Origin: Anaerolineales bacterium
GTDB lineage: Bacteria > Chloroflexota > Anaerolineae > Anaerolineales > Villigracilaceae
Direction of reading: 5' to 3'
DNA: 14,546 nucleotides
Assembly: GCA_020847355.1 (NCBI GenBank)
Contig: JADLCG010000171.1
Location: 1-14,546 of the forward strand
A model generated the notes under the pieces. The model made no database searches. It saw only the letters and a list, made by a program, of their open reading frames with translations, and was not told the DNA's origin. Made by a program: the position numbers and the translations under genes. This document shows positions 1-7,077 of the stretch, one piece after another. Each line of letters opens with the position of its first letter. Position 1 is the first letter of the stretch.

Positions 1-622
1 GAGATTCACGTTTTAAGTTTTCTGCATCTTTATAATCAATCGTGACGATATCAATGGCTTGTAAATCATACGCGGCGCAAGCCACAACGACGGCTTGACG
101 GGCGAATAGTAATTCGAGAGCTTCTTTAGTTCGCGTGGCGCCGATGGATGCGGCAAAATCTTCGCCGCCGAAGATGAGCGCGTCCAGACGCGGATGCGCG
201 GCAATTTCTTTCAGATTCAAAATTCCTTTGGCGGTTTCAATGCCAATCAAAATTCGGATGGAGTTAATGCGCCAGCCGTTTTTCAATTCCGCCGCTTCAA
301 TGATTTGACTCGCCCATTCCACCTGTTCATAAGATTCGACTTTTGGAATGACGATACCATCCGGGTGATAAGGTAAAACGGCTGAAATATCTTCTTGCTC
401 CCAGCCGGAGCCAATGGAATTGATCCGCGCCAGCTTTTCGCTGGCGCCAAAATCTAATTCTTGTAAAGCTTTGGCGATCGTGGCGCGCGCTTCGGCTTTC
501 TTATTGACCGCCGCGCCGTCTTCCATATCCATACAAATTGAATCAACGCCGAGCGTAATGGATTTCGTGATCATCTTCCAGTTATCGCCGGGCATATAAA
601 GTAAAGCTCTGCGTGGGTGCAT
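1..622 (-). CDS. CitE/CLYBL-type beta-hydroxyacyl-CoA lyase (HpcH/HpaI aldolase family), 3' end missing
   Basis: Translating the minus strand from the ATG at 622-620 gives 207 open codons running off the window edge, so the C-terminal part is missing. The start is supported by GGAGGA at 636-631, 8 nt upstream. The protein opens with RRALYFMPGDNW and carries the family's metal and substrate residues: DMED (32-35), ARIN with Arg66, IGIETAKG with Glu129, and FGGEDFAASIGATRTKE with Asp155. The stretch from residue 151 closely resembles my memory of human CLYBL, a citramalyl-CoA lyase. Family enzymes use Mg2+ to cleave citramalyl-CoA, malyl-CoA or 3-hydroxy-3-methylglutaryl-CoA into acetyl-CoA plus an acid. 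Being near methylcrotonyl-CoA carboxylase and a MaoC hydratase suggests a leucine or itaconate breakdown role. The family is clear; the substrate is inferred. Confidence 0.9.
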   Translation of the reverse strand, partial: MHPRRALLYMPGDNWKMITKSITLGVDSICMDMEDGAAVNKKAEARATIAKALQELDFGASEKLARINSIGSGWEQEDISAVLPYHPDGIVIPKVESYEQVEWASQIIEAAELKNGWRINSIRILIGIETAKGILNLKEIAAHPRLDALIFGGEDFAASIGATRTKEALELLFARQAVVVACAAYDLQAIDIVTIDYKDAENLKRES

Positions 623-644
623 AAGGTCTTTCCTCCGTCCGCTG

Positions 645-655
645 ATGATAGCATT
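645..655 (-). promoter_or_regulatory. Extended -10 promoter of the CitE-type lyase gene
   Basis: Minus-strand AATGCTATCAT contains an extended -10 (TGC then TATCAT, 5 of 6 consensus bases at 650-645). No good -35 is seen, because that position falls in the preceding terminator stem. A start near 638 would give a leader of about 15 nt holding the GGAGGA ribosome site. This would let the lyase be expressed after the FHA gene's terminator. Confidence 0.4.
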
Positions 656-661
656 AAAAAT

Positions 662-694
662 AAAACTGCGAAGCGCTATGGGCTTCGCAGTTTT
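662..694 (-). terminator. Rho-independent terminator after the FHA gene
   Basis: A perfect 13-bp inverted repeat (AAAACTGCGAAGC at 662-674, its complement at 682-694) encloses a 7-nt loop. On the minus strand the stem is followed by a T-rich tail at 665-654. It lies 15 nt past the FHA stop codon and before the lyase start. The stem has A and T runs on both sides, so it could act in both directions. Confidence 0.85.
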
Positions 695-709
695 GGATTC
701 CAAAAGTAT

Positions 710-1216
710 TTAGCGCGCGGGATGCAGATCGTACACCGCGATCAATTTCAGACGCCCCAACTGAAGCGTGCTACCGCTGGGCAAACGCGCTGCCTGACTA
801 GGCGGGAGAATTTTGCCATCCACCCAAGTGCCATTGGAACTGTTCAAATCCGTAATTTCGTAGCCTTGCGTCGTCGCGCGGACTTTGGCGTGCCTTCTGG
901 ATACGCCCAAGCCGAAGCCGTCCAGATAGGTTAAATCCACGAGGGGTACAGAGCTATCTTCAGATTCACGCCCTAAGATAAATTCTTCGGCGGTGGCGGT
1001 AGTGATCAAGGCGCCGCTTCCGGAAAAATAAAAAGCCAAGCCGTCTTTGGGCGGCGCATACTTGGGTTCTTTTTCCGGCTGATTTTTAACCGCCAAATCC
1101 AGCGGACTGCCGCAATGCGCGCAAGCCAGCGCATTTGAATCGTTGCCGAACTTGCAGGTTGGGCAAAATTTTGTAAACGATTGTGTGCCAACTATGGCGC
1201 GGTATTGATCATCCAT
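710..1216 (-). CDS. Zinc-ribbon and FHA-domain protein
   Basis: This 168-residue protein has two parts. Residues 18-35 form a rubredoxin-type zinc ribbon, CPTC...CAHC (Cys18, Cys21, Cys32, Cys35). After a charged, proline-containing linker (about 43-58), residues 78-160 form a forkhead-associated domain with GR at 82-83, SRRHA at 106-110 and LNSSNGTWVDG from 124. FHA domains bind phosphothreonine peptides, so this is probably a cytoplasmic reader of Ser/Thr kinase signalling. No kinase or phosphatase gene is in the window, so the partner is unknown. There is no membrane segment or signal peptide. The gene has its own promoter upstream and a terminator just after it, so it looks monocistronic although it sits between the MaoC and lyase genes. 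A weak GGAAG ribosome site precedes the ATG. Confidence 0.88.
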   Translation of the reverse strand: MDDQYRAIVGTQSFTKFCPTCKFGNDSNALACAHCGSPLDLAVKNQPEKEPKYAPPKDGLAFYFSGSGALITTATAEEFILGRESEDSSVPLVDLTYLDGFGLGVSRRHAKVRATTQGYEITDLNSSNGTWVDGKILPPSQAARLPSGSTLQLGRLKLIAVYDLHPAR

Positions 1217-1252
1217 CTTACACTTCCAATTTCAAAAAATTTACGCGGGTAA

Positions 1253-1281
1253 ATATTACATGAAGGTTGTTTTTTTATCAA
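1253..1281 (-). promoter_or_regulatory. Sigma-70-type promoter of the FHA gene
   Basis: Minus-strand TTGATA (1281-1276, 5 of 6 to the -35 consensus) and TAATAT (1258-1253, 4 of 6 to the -10) are separated by exactly 17 nt. The predicted start near 1246 leaves a leader of about 30 nt to the ATG at 1216. The region sits after the MaoC terminator, consistent with an independent transcript. Confidence 0.6.
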
Positions 1282-1282
1282 T

Positions 1283-1312
1283 TTACAAACCTGCATTGAA
1301 AGGAGTTTGTAA
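1283..1312. repeat. 8-bp inverted repeat just upstream of the FHA promoter
   Basis: TTACAAAC (1283-1290) and its exact complement GTTTGTAA (1305-1312) flank 14 nt. The right arm is followed by GGTTGTAA (1313-1320), a near-direct copy of GTTTGTAA. The dyad touches the -35 hexamer, a position where an activator or repressor could bind. It could equally be a remnant of a short repeat. Confidence 0.45.
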
Positions 1313-1362
1313 GGTTGTAATTGCCGGCGCCATTAAAACTACGCAGTTTTCTTACAGAAACG

Positions 1363-1387
1363 AAAAAAATAAGCCTTAAAACAAGGC
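1363..1387 (-). terminator. Rho-independent terminator after the MaoC gene
   Basis: On the minus strand a 5-bp stem (GCCTT/AAGGC, 1387-1383 with 1377-1373) and 5-nt loop are followed by a T-run at 1369-1363. It starts 15 nt after the MaoC stop codon and marks the end of the carboxylase operon. The stem is short but the U-tail is long. Confidence 0.7.
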
Positions 1388-1401
1388 GCTGATTTGACTC
1401 A

Positions 1402-1872
1402 CTACGGCAAAAAGTTCAAACGCTGACCTTGCTTCAAGAACATGGCAGTGCGCTCAAACTCGATCACAATTGTGCCGTCTTGTTTTCTGCCCCAATGTTT
1501 CAAGCGCACAATCCCCACATTCCGTCTGGATTTTGATTCGCGGCTCTCCAGCACTTCGCTCTCGGCATAAATCGTATCGTTGTGAAAAGTTGGGTTGGGA
1601 TGCACGACTTTATCGTAGCTTAAGTTGGCGATGATCGTGCCTTCGCTAATATCCGCAACGGTCAAACCGACCACCAAGCCTAAAGTGAAAATGCCGTTCA
1701 CGATCCGTTGACCAAACTCCGTATTTGCCGCAAAATCCTCGTTAACGTGCAAAGGCTGTGTATTCATAGTCAAAGATGAAAACAGGACGTTGTCCATTTC
1801 CGTAATGGTGCGGCCCGCCGAATGTTTAATTTTCAATCCCACTTGCAATTCTTCAAAATATTTTCCAGCCAT
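1402..1872 (-). CDS. MaoC-family (hot-dog fold) acyl-CoA hydratase/dehydratase
   Basis: The 156-residue protein is a single hot-dog domain of the MaoC hydratase family. The hydratase signature is at 36-60: MNTQPLHVNEDFAANTEFGQ, then VNG. His42 is the catalytic histidine; the aspartate usually found five residues before it is Asn37 here, which I recall as common in the MaoC branch next to CitE-like lyases. I chose the ATG at 1872 because GGAGG lies 4 nt before it; an in-frame TTG one codon upstream is unlikely. The ATG overlaps the TGA of the biotin carrier gene by one base, so the two are translationally coupled. A role hydrating methylglutaconyl-CoA (or itaconyl/mesaconyl-CoA) follows from the neighbours and is inference. 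Confidence 0.85.
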   Translation of the reverse strand: MAGKYFEELQVGLKIKHSAGRTITEMDNVLFSSLTMNTQPLHVNEDFAANTEFGQRIVNGIFTLGLVVGLTVADISEGTIIANLSYDKVVHPNPTFHNDTIYAESEVLESRESKSRRNVGIVRLKHWGRKQDGTIVIEFERTAMFLKQGQRLNFLP

Positions 1873-2372
1873 CAAACCTCCAATTCAATCAGGTTTTGTT
1901 CGCGCTCCACAGTTTGCCCGGGCGCGACGTGAATGCTCTTGACTTTTCCGTCATACGCGGCTTGAATGCGAATTTCCATCTTCATCGCCTCGAGCGTTAA
2001 TAAGGTTTGACCTTTCTTGACCGCCTCGCCTACGCTCACCGCCACGCCTCTTACCTGACCCGGCATGGGCGCGGTTAACCCTCCGGCATTTTCCTGTCTG
2101 CTTCTTTGTTTTGCGCCCGAAGTTTTTGTGAGCAAACTAGTCTGCCCGTTAATCGTCACCCAGCGCTTCGCGCCGTCCGCAGAGACATACGCAGATTGAA
2201 CAAGCGCCTCTAAAGCGGGCGCGCCGACTGCGCTAATTTTCAAATCCATGCGTCCCGAAGTTTTATCTACGCTTAAAACTTCAATTCGATAGCGCCGCTC
2301 TCCAACCTCAGCCAGATAGCCGTCTGTGGATTTATTGATTTCAACCGCGTGGGCGTTGAATATTATTTTCAT
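1872..2372 (-). CDS. Biotin carboxyl carrier protein of acyl-CoA carboxylase, with partial BT-like N-terminus
   Basis: The C-terminal 70 residues (about 97-166) form a biotinyl domain with the site EAMKM at 128-132, where Lys131 would carry biotin, preceded by TAPMPGQV. The first 90 residues look like the beta-barrel half of the BT domain that joins carboxylase and carrier parts in fused alpha subunits. In most bacterial methylcrotonyl- and propionyl-CoA carboxylases these parts are one chain of roughly 650 residues; here the carrier is a separate 166-residue protein. The ATG follows the biotin carboxylase stop by 2 nt, and AGGA in the end of that gene may serve as ribosome site. It carries CO2 from the biotin carboxylase to the carboxyltransferase encoded in the same operon. 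Confidence 0.92.
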   Translation of the reverse strand: MKIIFNAHAVEINKSTDGYLAEVGERRYRIEVLSVDKTSGRMDLKISAVGAPALEALVQSAYVSADGAKRWVTINGQTSLLTKTSGAKQRSRQENAGGLTAPMPGQVRGVAVSVGEAVKKGQTLLTLEAMKMEIRIQAAYDGKVKSIHVAPGQTVEREQNLIELEV

Positions 2373-2374
2373 AC

Positions 2375-3862
2375 TTAATTCCTAAATCCGTTCGGCGTTT
2401 TCCACGGGCTATATGGATCTGTCTCGTTCTTGCTTTCGCTCCGCACAGCAGAAGCGTTGACCAGCGTCAATTCGGCGAGCGCGGCGGCAAGGATATGCTC
2501 AAGCGCAGGTTCTGATTCTTTTGCCAGCAAAACGTTTTCCACCCAATTGGTCGTCGCTTTCCCGTCTCTAAAATCCGCGTGCGCTATCACGGTTTGCATG
2601 AAATCAAGGTTGGTCGTTACGCCATGCACAATAAATTCTTTCAACGCATTTTGCATTTTTTGAATAGCCGCCGCGCGATTCTCGGCAGAGACGATCAACT
2701 TCGCCAACAAGGGGTCGTAGAAATGCGTCACTTCCTTACCTTTGGCAAAACCCGAATCGACGCGCACGCCCAGCCCGCGCGGTTCGATATATTGTAAAAG
2801 TTTGCCCGTGCTGGGCAAAAAGCCGTTCGCTGAATCTTCGGCATAGACGCGGCATTCAATCGCATGACCACGTTGCCTAAAATCGGCTTGCGCGAACGGA
2901 AATTTCTCGCCCGCCGCGATTTTGATTTGCCATTGAACCAAATCAATGCCGGCAACCAATTCCGTCACCGGATGCTCGACTTGCAAGCGCGTGTTCATTT
3001 CCAGAAAATAATATTGCGCGGTATGCGCGTCAAAAATAAATTCGATCGTCCCGGCGTTGTAATAGTTGACCGTTTTAGCGGCTGTAACGGCGGCGGCGCC
3101 GATCTGCGCTCTCAATTCCGGCGTGAGCAAAACAGACGGCGTCTCTTCGATAATTTTTTGATGCCGTCTTTGCACCGAACATTCGCGTTCAAATAAATGG
3201 ATCAGATTGCCGTGTTCATCGCCAAAGACTTGAATTTCAATATGATGCGCTTCGGCGATATATTTTTCGATGAGCAAGCGTTGATCGCCAAAAGCGTTCA
3301 GCGCTTCGTAGCTTGCGGAATCCAGCGCCTCTTTCAACTCTGATGCTTGATTCACAACCCGCATCCCTTTGCCCCCGCCGCCCGCTGACGCTTTGATCAA
3401 AACCGGATAGCCGATTTCCTGCGCGGCTTTTTTGAACTCCGCTTCGGCTTCCAAGCCTTCAAAGCCCGGCACGGTGGGCACGCCCGCTTTTTTCATCAGG
3501 ATTTTGGATTCGGCTTTATCACCCATGGCGCGGATCGAATCGGCCGAGGGGCCGATAAATTTCAGATTCGCTGATTCAACTGCGGCGGCGAAGGCGGCGT
3601 TCTCTGAGAGAAAGCCATAGCCCGGGTGAATTGCATCCGCTTTGGTTTGCAGGGCGGCTTGAATCAATTTGTCCACATTCAGATAGGATGCTTTCGGAGC
3701 GGAAGCCCCGAGATGAACGGCTTCATCCGCAAATTCAACGTGCAAGGCGTTTTGATCGGCGTCTGAATAAACGGCGACGGTGCGCACGCCAAGTTCTTTG
3801 CAGGCGCGCATAATGCGTATGGCGATTTCGCCGCGATTGGCGATGAGGATTTTAGTGAACAT
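2375..3862 (-). CDS. Biotin carboxylase subunit of an acyl-CoA carboxylase (methylcrotonyl-CoA carboxylase alpha-type)
   Basis: This 495-residue protein is the ATP-dependent carboxylase that loads bicarbonate onto biotin. It has the N-terminal pre-ATP-grasp domain (FTKILIANRGEIAIRI), the ATP-grasp glycine loop GGGGKGM at 161-167, ERECSVQRRHQK at 226-237, and the catalytic EMNTRLQVEHPVTE at 288-301 (Arg292). The C-terminal carboxylase domain follows, ending near 450. The last 45 residues, with a DPYSPW motif near the end, resemble the start of the BT linker domain of fused alpha subunits, so the chain stops inside that domain. The gene overlaps the end of the epimerase gene by 11 nt. No strong ribosome site is seen, so coupling to upstream translation is likely. 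It pairs with the carrier just downstream. Confidence 0.94.
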   Translation of the reverse strand: MFTKILIANRGEIAIRIMRACKELGVRTVAVYSDADQNALHVEFADEAVHLGASAPKASYLNVDKLIQAALQTKADAIHPGYGFLSENAAFAAAVESANLKFIGPSADSIRAMGDKAESKILMKKAGVPTVPGFEGLEAEAEFKKAAQEIGYPVLIKASAGGGGKGMRVVNQASELKEALDSASYEALNAFGDQRLLIEKYIAEAHHIEIQVFGDEHGNLIHLFERECSVQRRHQKIIEETPSVLLTPELRAQIGAAAVTAAKTVNYYNAGTIEFIFDAHTAQYYFLEMNTRLQVEHPVTELVAGIDLVQWQIKIAAGEKFPFAQADFRQRGHAIECRVYAEDSANGFLPSTGKLLQYIEPRGLGVRVDSGFAKGKEVTHFYDPLLAKLIVSAENRAAAIQKMQNALKEFIVHGVTTNLDFMQTVIAHADFRDGKATTNWVENVLLAKESEPALEHILAAALAELTLVNASAVRSESKNETDPYSPWKTPNGFRN

Positions 3863-4841
3863 TTAATAATTTTAGCAGTTCTGCTTCGCGCTCGGCGTTT
3901 AAGCCTGCTTTCCATGCATGGTTTGCCGGGCGGGAGTTTGCCCATTCGAGCGTATCGTGAACGGTTTCTTCGAGCGAAAGGAAAGTGAGTCCGGCGCGAA
4001 TGGCTTTGGCGGAACTGACGCGCAAGAACCCGGCTTGATCGCCGTTATCTGGCGCCCAAATTGGGAGGTCTAGCCCAGCGACGAGTTTATTTTGGTTGAT
4101 GAAATCCAGCGAAGCCCATTTGAATTTTGCGTCGCTGTTGCCGATCAGTTTGCAAGTATCGAGCAACCTGCCGAAGCTGAGTTCATAATCCGGTCCGGTG
4201 GCATTGAAAACGCCGGAGACATTTTGTTCGATGAGTTCGACAATAAATTTAGAAAGATCGCGCGCGTCAATAATTTGGGTTAATACGCTGGGGCTATCGG
4301 GAGCCAACACATTGCCGCCGCGCGCCACGCGCACGGGCCAATAAGTGAAACGGTCCGTGCTATCGTGCGGGCCAACAATCAGCCCCGGGCGGACGATCAG
4401 CGAGCGAATGCCAAAAATATTTTGTACGGCTTGTTCGCATAAAGTTTTGCGCGCGCCGTAAGTTTCAGGCGTATTTTGATTGGCGTCTTCTTCCGCGATG
4501 GTCGTGAGCGCATCCGATTCATTCAGCCCGATTTTTTTGAAATCGGCGTAAACCGAAATGCTGGAGATGAAGACGTATTTATCAACTTTATCTTTCAGCG
4601 CTTCGGCGGAGAGGCGCACGCTCTGCGGGAAATAGCCGCAGGTATCAACGACCGCATCCCAATGCCCATCCAGCAAGCCTAAATCTTTTTCGCGGTCGCC
4701 GCGAATTTTATCCACTTGCAGGAAGAGGTTGGGGTTGGTCTGCCCGCGATTGAACAGGGTGATTTGATGTCCATGAGAACGAGCGTAATTGACCAAATGC
4801 CGACCCAGAAAACGAGTGCCGCCGATAACGAGGATTTTCAT
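3852..4841 (-). CDS. NAD-dependent epimerase/dehydratase family protein (extended/atypical SDR)
   Basis: The 329-residue protein starts with a Rossmann strand and nucleotide loop, MKILVIGGTRFLGRH, where GGTRFLG replaces the classical glycine pattern of extended SDRs. The active-site YxxxK is present as YGARK (residues about 149-153), preceded by the SSISVY strand that normally holds the catalytic serine. Most relatives are annotated only as epimerases or reductases; the substrate cannot be read from sequence. The ATG at 4841 has GGGAGCG just upstream. It lies 16 nt after the DUF1579-like gene and overlaps the carboxylase gene by 11 nt, so it is within the operon, but it has no obvious place in leucine degradation. 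Confidence 0.85.
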   Translation of the reverse strand: MKILVIGGTRFLGRHLVNYARSHGHQITLFNRGQTNPNLFLQVDKIRGDREKDLGLLDGHWDAVVDTCGYFPQSVRLSAEALKDKVDKYVFISSISVYADFKKIGLNESDALTTIAEEDANQNTPETYGARKTLCEQAVQNIFGIRSLIVRPGLIVGPHDSTDRFTYWPVRVARGGNVLAPDSPSVLTQIIDARDLSKFIVELIEQNVSGVFNATGPDYELSFGRLLDTCKLIGNSDAKFKWASLDFINQNKLVAGLDLPIWAPDNGDQAGFLRVSSAKAIRAGLTFLSLEETVHDTLEWANSRPANHAWKAGLNAEREAELLKLLNVH

Positions 4842-4857
4842 AGACGCTCCCTTCGCT

Positions 4858-5337
4858 TCATTTTTTTCTCTTCAGGTTGATGTGCATTGCCTGCGCTTCT
4901 TGCCCTTCAGGCGGGATGTTATAAGCCGTGAGAGTCAATGTATCGGCATCCTGCAATTGTACTGCGGTGCGCCAGCCCCAATCCGGTCCGCCGGTGGGGT
5001 CGGGATAACTGCCCAAGACTTGGAAGCCATCTTCAATTTCCGCGCCTGTGCAAAACATGATGCTATCGTTCGTATGGAACGAATCGACCCAACTGGCTTC
5101 GTACTGTTTTGCGGCAGTATTAAAGCCAAAGGTAAACATGCCATGTTGCGCTTCGCCTTGAACGGAAGATTGATATAAAAATAAAGCGAAGCGTCCATCC
5201 AAAATAATTTGGATACTACCCACCAGCGGCGCGTCGTCGGCGAGTTTATCGGGTTCAAGCCACAATTTGGAAGAGCCGCTCCAGTGACCGGCTAACTGCC
5301 CAAGCAAATGATGCGGAGAGGAGGATTTATGCGCCAT
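4858..5337 (-). CDS. DUF1579-like small beta-rich protein
   Basis: This 159-residue soluble protein has no signal peptide or membrane segment. Its start (LLGQLAGHWSGSSKLW) and alternating beta pattern, with short motifs such as DGRFALFLYQSS and FGFNTAAKQYEASWVDSF, resemble the DUF1579 family, thought to be lipocalin-like barrels of unknown function. No catalytic residues can be named. It begins 8 nt after the carboxyltransferase stop and has no clear ribosome site, so translation is probably coupled. It ends 16 nt before the epimerase gene. Its place between two carboxylase subunit genes hints at a ligand-binding or accessory role, but that is only context. Confidence 0.72.
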   Translation of the reverse strand: MAHKSSSPHHLLGQLAGHWSGSSKLWLEPDKLADDAPLVGSIQIILDGRFALFLYQSSVQGEAQHGMFTFGFNTAAKQYEASWVDSFHTNDSIMFCTGAEIEDGFQVLGSYPDPTGGPDWGWRTAVQLQDADTLTLTAYNIPPEGQEAQAMHINLKRKK

Positions 5338-5345
5338 AGTTTACG

Positions 5346-6968
5346 TCACATCCTAAACACGCCAAAATTTTGTTCCTGCATGGGCGCGTTCAATATCACC
5401 GACAAAGCCAGCCCCAATACCTGACGCGAATCAGCGGGATCAATGATGCCATCGTCCCACAACCTTGCGGAAGAATGATATGGACTGCCTTCCTTTTCAT
5501 ATTTTTCCAACAACGGACGTTTGAACTCATCCGCCTCTTTCTCACTGAGGGCTGGTTTGCCTTCTCTGACGAGTTGGTCTTGTTTGATAGTTAAAAGCAC
5601 ATTCGCGGCTTGTTCTCCGCCCATCACGCTGATTCTGGCGTTGGGCCACATCCACATAAAGCGCGAACCGTACGCCCGCCCAGCCATAGCATAGTTGCCC
5701 GCGCCAAACGAGCCGCCGATGACCAAAGTTAATTTTGGCACGCGGGTAGTGGCGACTGCATGAACCATCTTGGCGCCATCTTTGGCGATACCGCCGGTTT
5801 CATATTCTTTGCCCACCATAAAGCCGGTGATATTCTGTAAAAAGATCAACGGGATGCCGCGTTGATCGCATAACTCGATGAAGTGCGTGCCTTTCAACGC
5901 GGATTCGCTAAACAAAACGCCGTTATTGGCGATGATACCAACGGGATACCCATGAATGCGCGCAAAACCGCAGACTAAAGTTGTGCCGTAGCGCGCTTTG
6001 AACTCGCGGAATTTACTGCCATCCACAATGCGCGCGATAATTTCGCGCACGTCATAAGTCTCTTTGAAGGCGCACGGTAGAACGCCGTACAATTCTTCGG
6101 CGGGGTACAAAGGTTCTTCGGGCGGAGCAACCTCCAGCGCGGAAAGATGCGAATGCACATGTCCATGCGGCAGAGTCTCAACGATCGAGCGGAGAATTTC
6201 AATCGCGTGATCGTCGTCTTCCGCAAAATGATCCGCCACGCCGCTTTTTCTGGTGTGCACATCCGCGCCGCCGAGTTCTTCGGCAGTGACATCCTCGCCG
6301 GTTGCGGCTTTGACCAAGGGCGGACCGCCGAGAAAAATTGTGCCAGCCCCTTTGACGATGATGGCTTCGTCGCTCATGGCGGGGACGTACGCGCCGCCCG
6401 CCGTGCAAGAACCCATCACTGCCGCAATCTGCGGAATCCTTTTAGCGGACATGCGGGCTTGGTTGTAGAAAATTCTGCCGAAGTGATGCGCGTCTGGAAA
6501 GACTTCATCTTGGAAGGGTAAATTTGCGCCGCCCGAATCAACGAGATATAAACAAGGCAAATGATTCTCTTCCGCAATTTGTTGGGCGCGTAAATGTTTT
6601 TTGACGGTGAGCGGAAAATAGGAACCGCCTTTGACAGTCGCGTCGTTGGCGACGATCAGCGTCTCGCGGTTGGCAACGCGCCCAATGCCGGTGACAATGC
6701 CCGCAGAAGGCGCTTCGTTTTGATAAAGTCCATACGCGGCAAAAGCGGAAAGTTCTAAAAACGGCGCGCCCGGATCCAGCAGACGTTCAATGCGCTCGCG
6801 GACAAAGACCTTGCCTTGTTCTTCGTGGCGCTTACGATATTTTTCTCCGCCGCCTTCGCGCACCAGAGCGAGCCTGGCTTTTAGTTCTTGGGCTAAACGG
6901 CGGTGATGTTCGGCATTCAGCTTAAATTCAGGAGATTGTGGGTCAATTGCGGTGGGCAGAGTTTCCAT
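5346..6968 (-). CDS. mccB: Methylcrotonyl-CoA carboxylase beta (carboxyltransferase) subunit
   Basis: The 540-residue protein has the two crotonase-like halves of an acyl-CoA carboxyltransferase. The N-half holds YLVDSGGANLPFQDEVFPD (about 141-159), GSCTAGGAYVPAMSD (186-200) and GGPPLVKAATGE (214-225). The C-half holds FMVGKEYETGGIAKDGAK, GGSFGAGNYAMAGRAYG and GGEQAANVL (about 450-458). It ends in FGVFRM, as methylcrotonyl-CoA carboxylase beta chains do, which favours that substrate over propionyl- or acetyl-CoA. It transfers the carboxyl group from biotin to 3-methylcrotonyl-CoA in leucine breakdown. I start at the ATG at 6968; a longer reading from 7010 adds a hydrophobic 14 residues that run into the promoter and is unlikely. 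It is the first gene of the operon, and a -10 lies 6 nt before the ATG. Confidence 0.92.
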   Translation of the reverse strand: METLPTAIDPQSPEFKLNAEHHRRLAQELKARLALVREGGGEKYRKRHEEQGKVFVRERIERLLDPGAPFLELSAFAAYGLYQNEAPSAGIVTGIGRVANRETLIVANDATVKGGSYFPLTVKKHLRAQQIAEENHLPCLYLVDSGGANLPFQDEVFPDAHHFGRIFYNQARMSAKRIPQIAAVMGSCTAGGAYVPAMSDEAIIVKGAGTIFLGGPPLVKAATGEDVTAEELGGADVHTRKSGVADHFAEDDDHAIEILRSIVETLPHGHVHSHLSALEVAPPEEPLYPAEELYGVLPCAFKETYDVREIIARIVDGSKFREFKARYGTTLVCGFARIHGYPVGIIANNGVLFSESALKGTHFIELCDQRGIPLIFLQNITGFMVGKEYETGGIAKDGAKMVHAVATTRVPKLTLVIGGSFGAGNYAMAGRAYGSRFMWMWPNARISVMGGEQAANVLLTIKQDQLVREGKPALSEKEADEFKRPLLEKYEKEGSPYHSSARLWDDGIIDPADSRQVLGLALSVILNAPMQEQNFGVFRM

Positions 6969-6974
6969 GCGCGA

Positions 6975-6985
6975 AGTGTAGCATA
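6975..6985 (-). promoter_or_regulatory. Extended -10 promoter of mccB, leaderless arrangement
   Basis: Minus-strand TATGCTACACT holds an extended -10: TGC then TACACT (6980-6975, 4 of 6 consensus). Six nucleotides (6974-6969) separate it from the ATG, which would put the transcript start at or next to the A of the start codon. No Shine-Dalgarno sequence is present. A TTGCAA at 7010-7005 lies too far upstream for a normal -35. Confidence 0.45.
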
Positions 6986-7077
6986 AAAAAACAGGTAAAA
7001 TAAATTGCAATCGTTTAACTTAAAATTTCATTTTTAAGCGAGCTCATTTCAAGCTACGCGCGGAGGAAGCATTACAG

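Noticed and set aside
1335..1350. AAAACT/AGTTTT hairpin downstream of the MaoC terminator
   Set aside because: Only six mostly A-T pairs and no T-run; the GCCTT/AAGGC hairpin at 1363-1387 is the better terminator.
6147..6521. 124-codon plus-strand open frame inside mccB
   Set aside because: It lies opposite conserved carboxyltransferase motifs (GSCTAGGAYVPAMSD), has no ribosome site and no recognisable protein.
6969..7010. 14-residue N-terminal extension of the carboxyltransferase
   Set aside because: The ATG at 6968 fits the family start and the upstream stretch looks like a promoter with an A/T run.
7019..7038. AT-rich 7-bp inverted repeat (CTTAAAA/TTTTAAG) between the divergent genes
   Set aside because: All but one base pair per arm is A-T and the region is A/T-rich, so chance is the simplest explanation.
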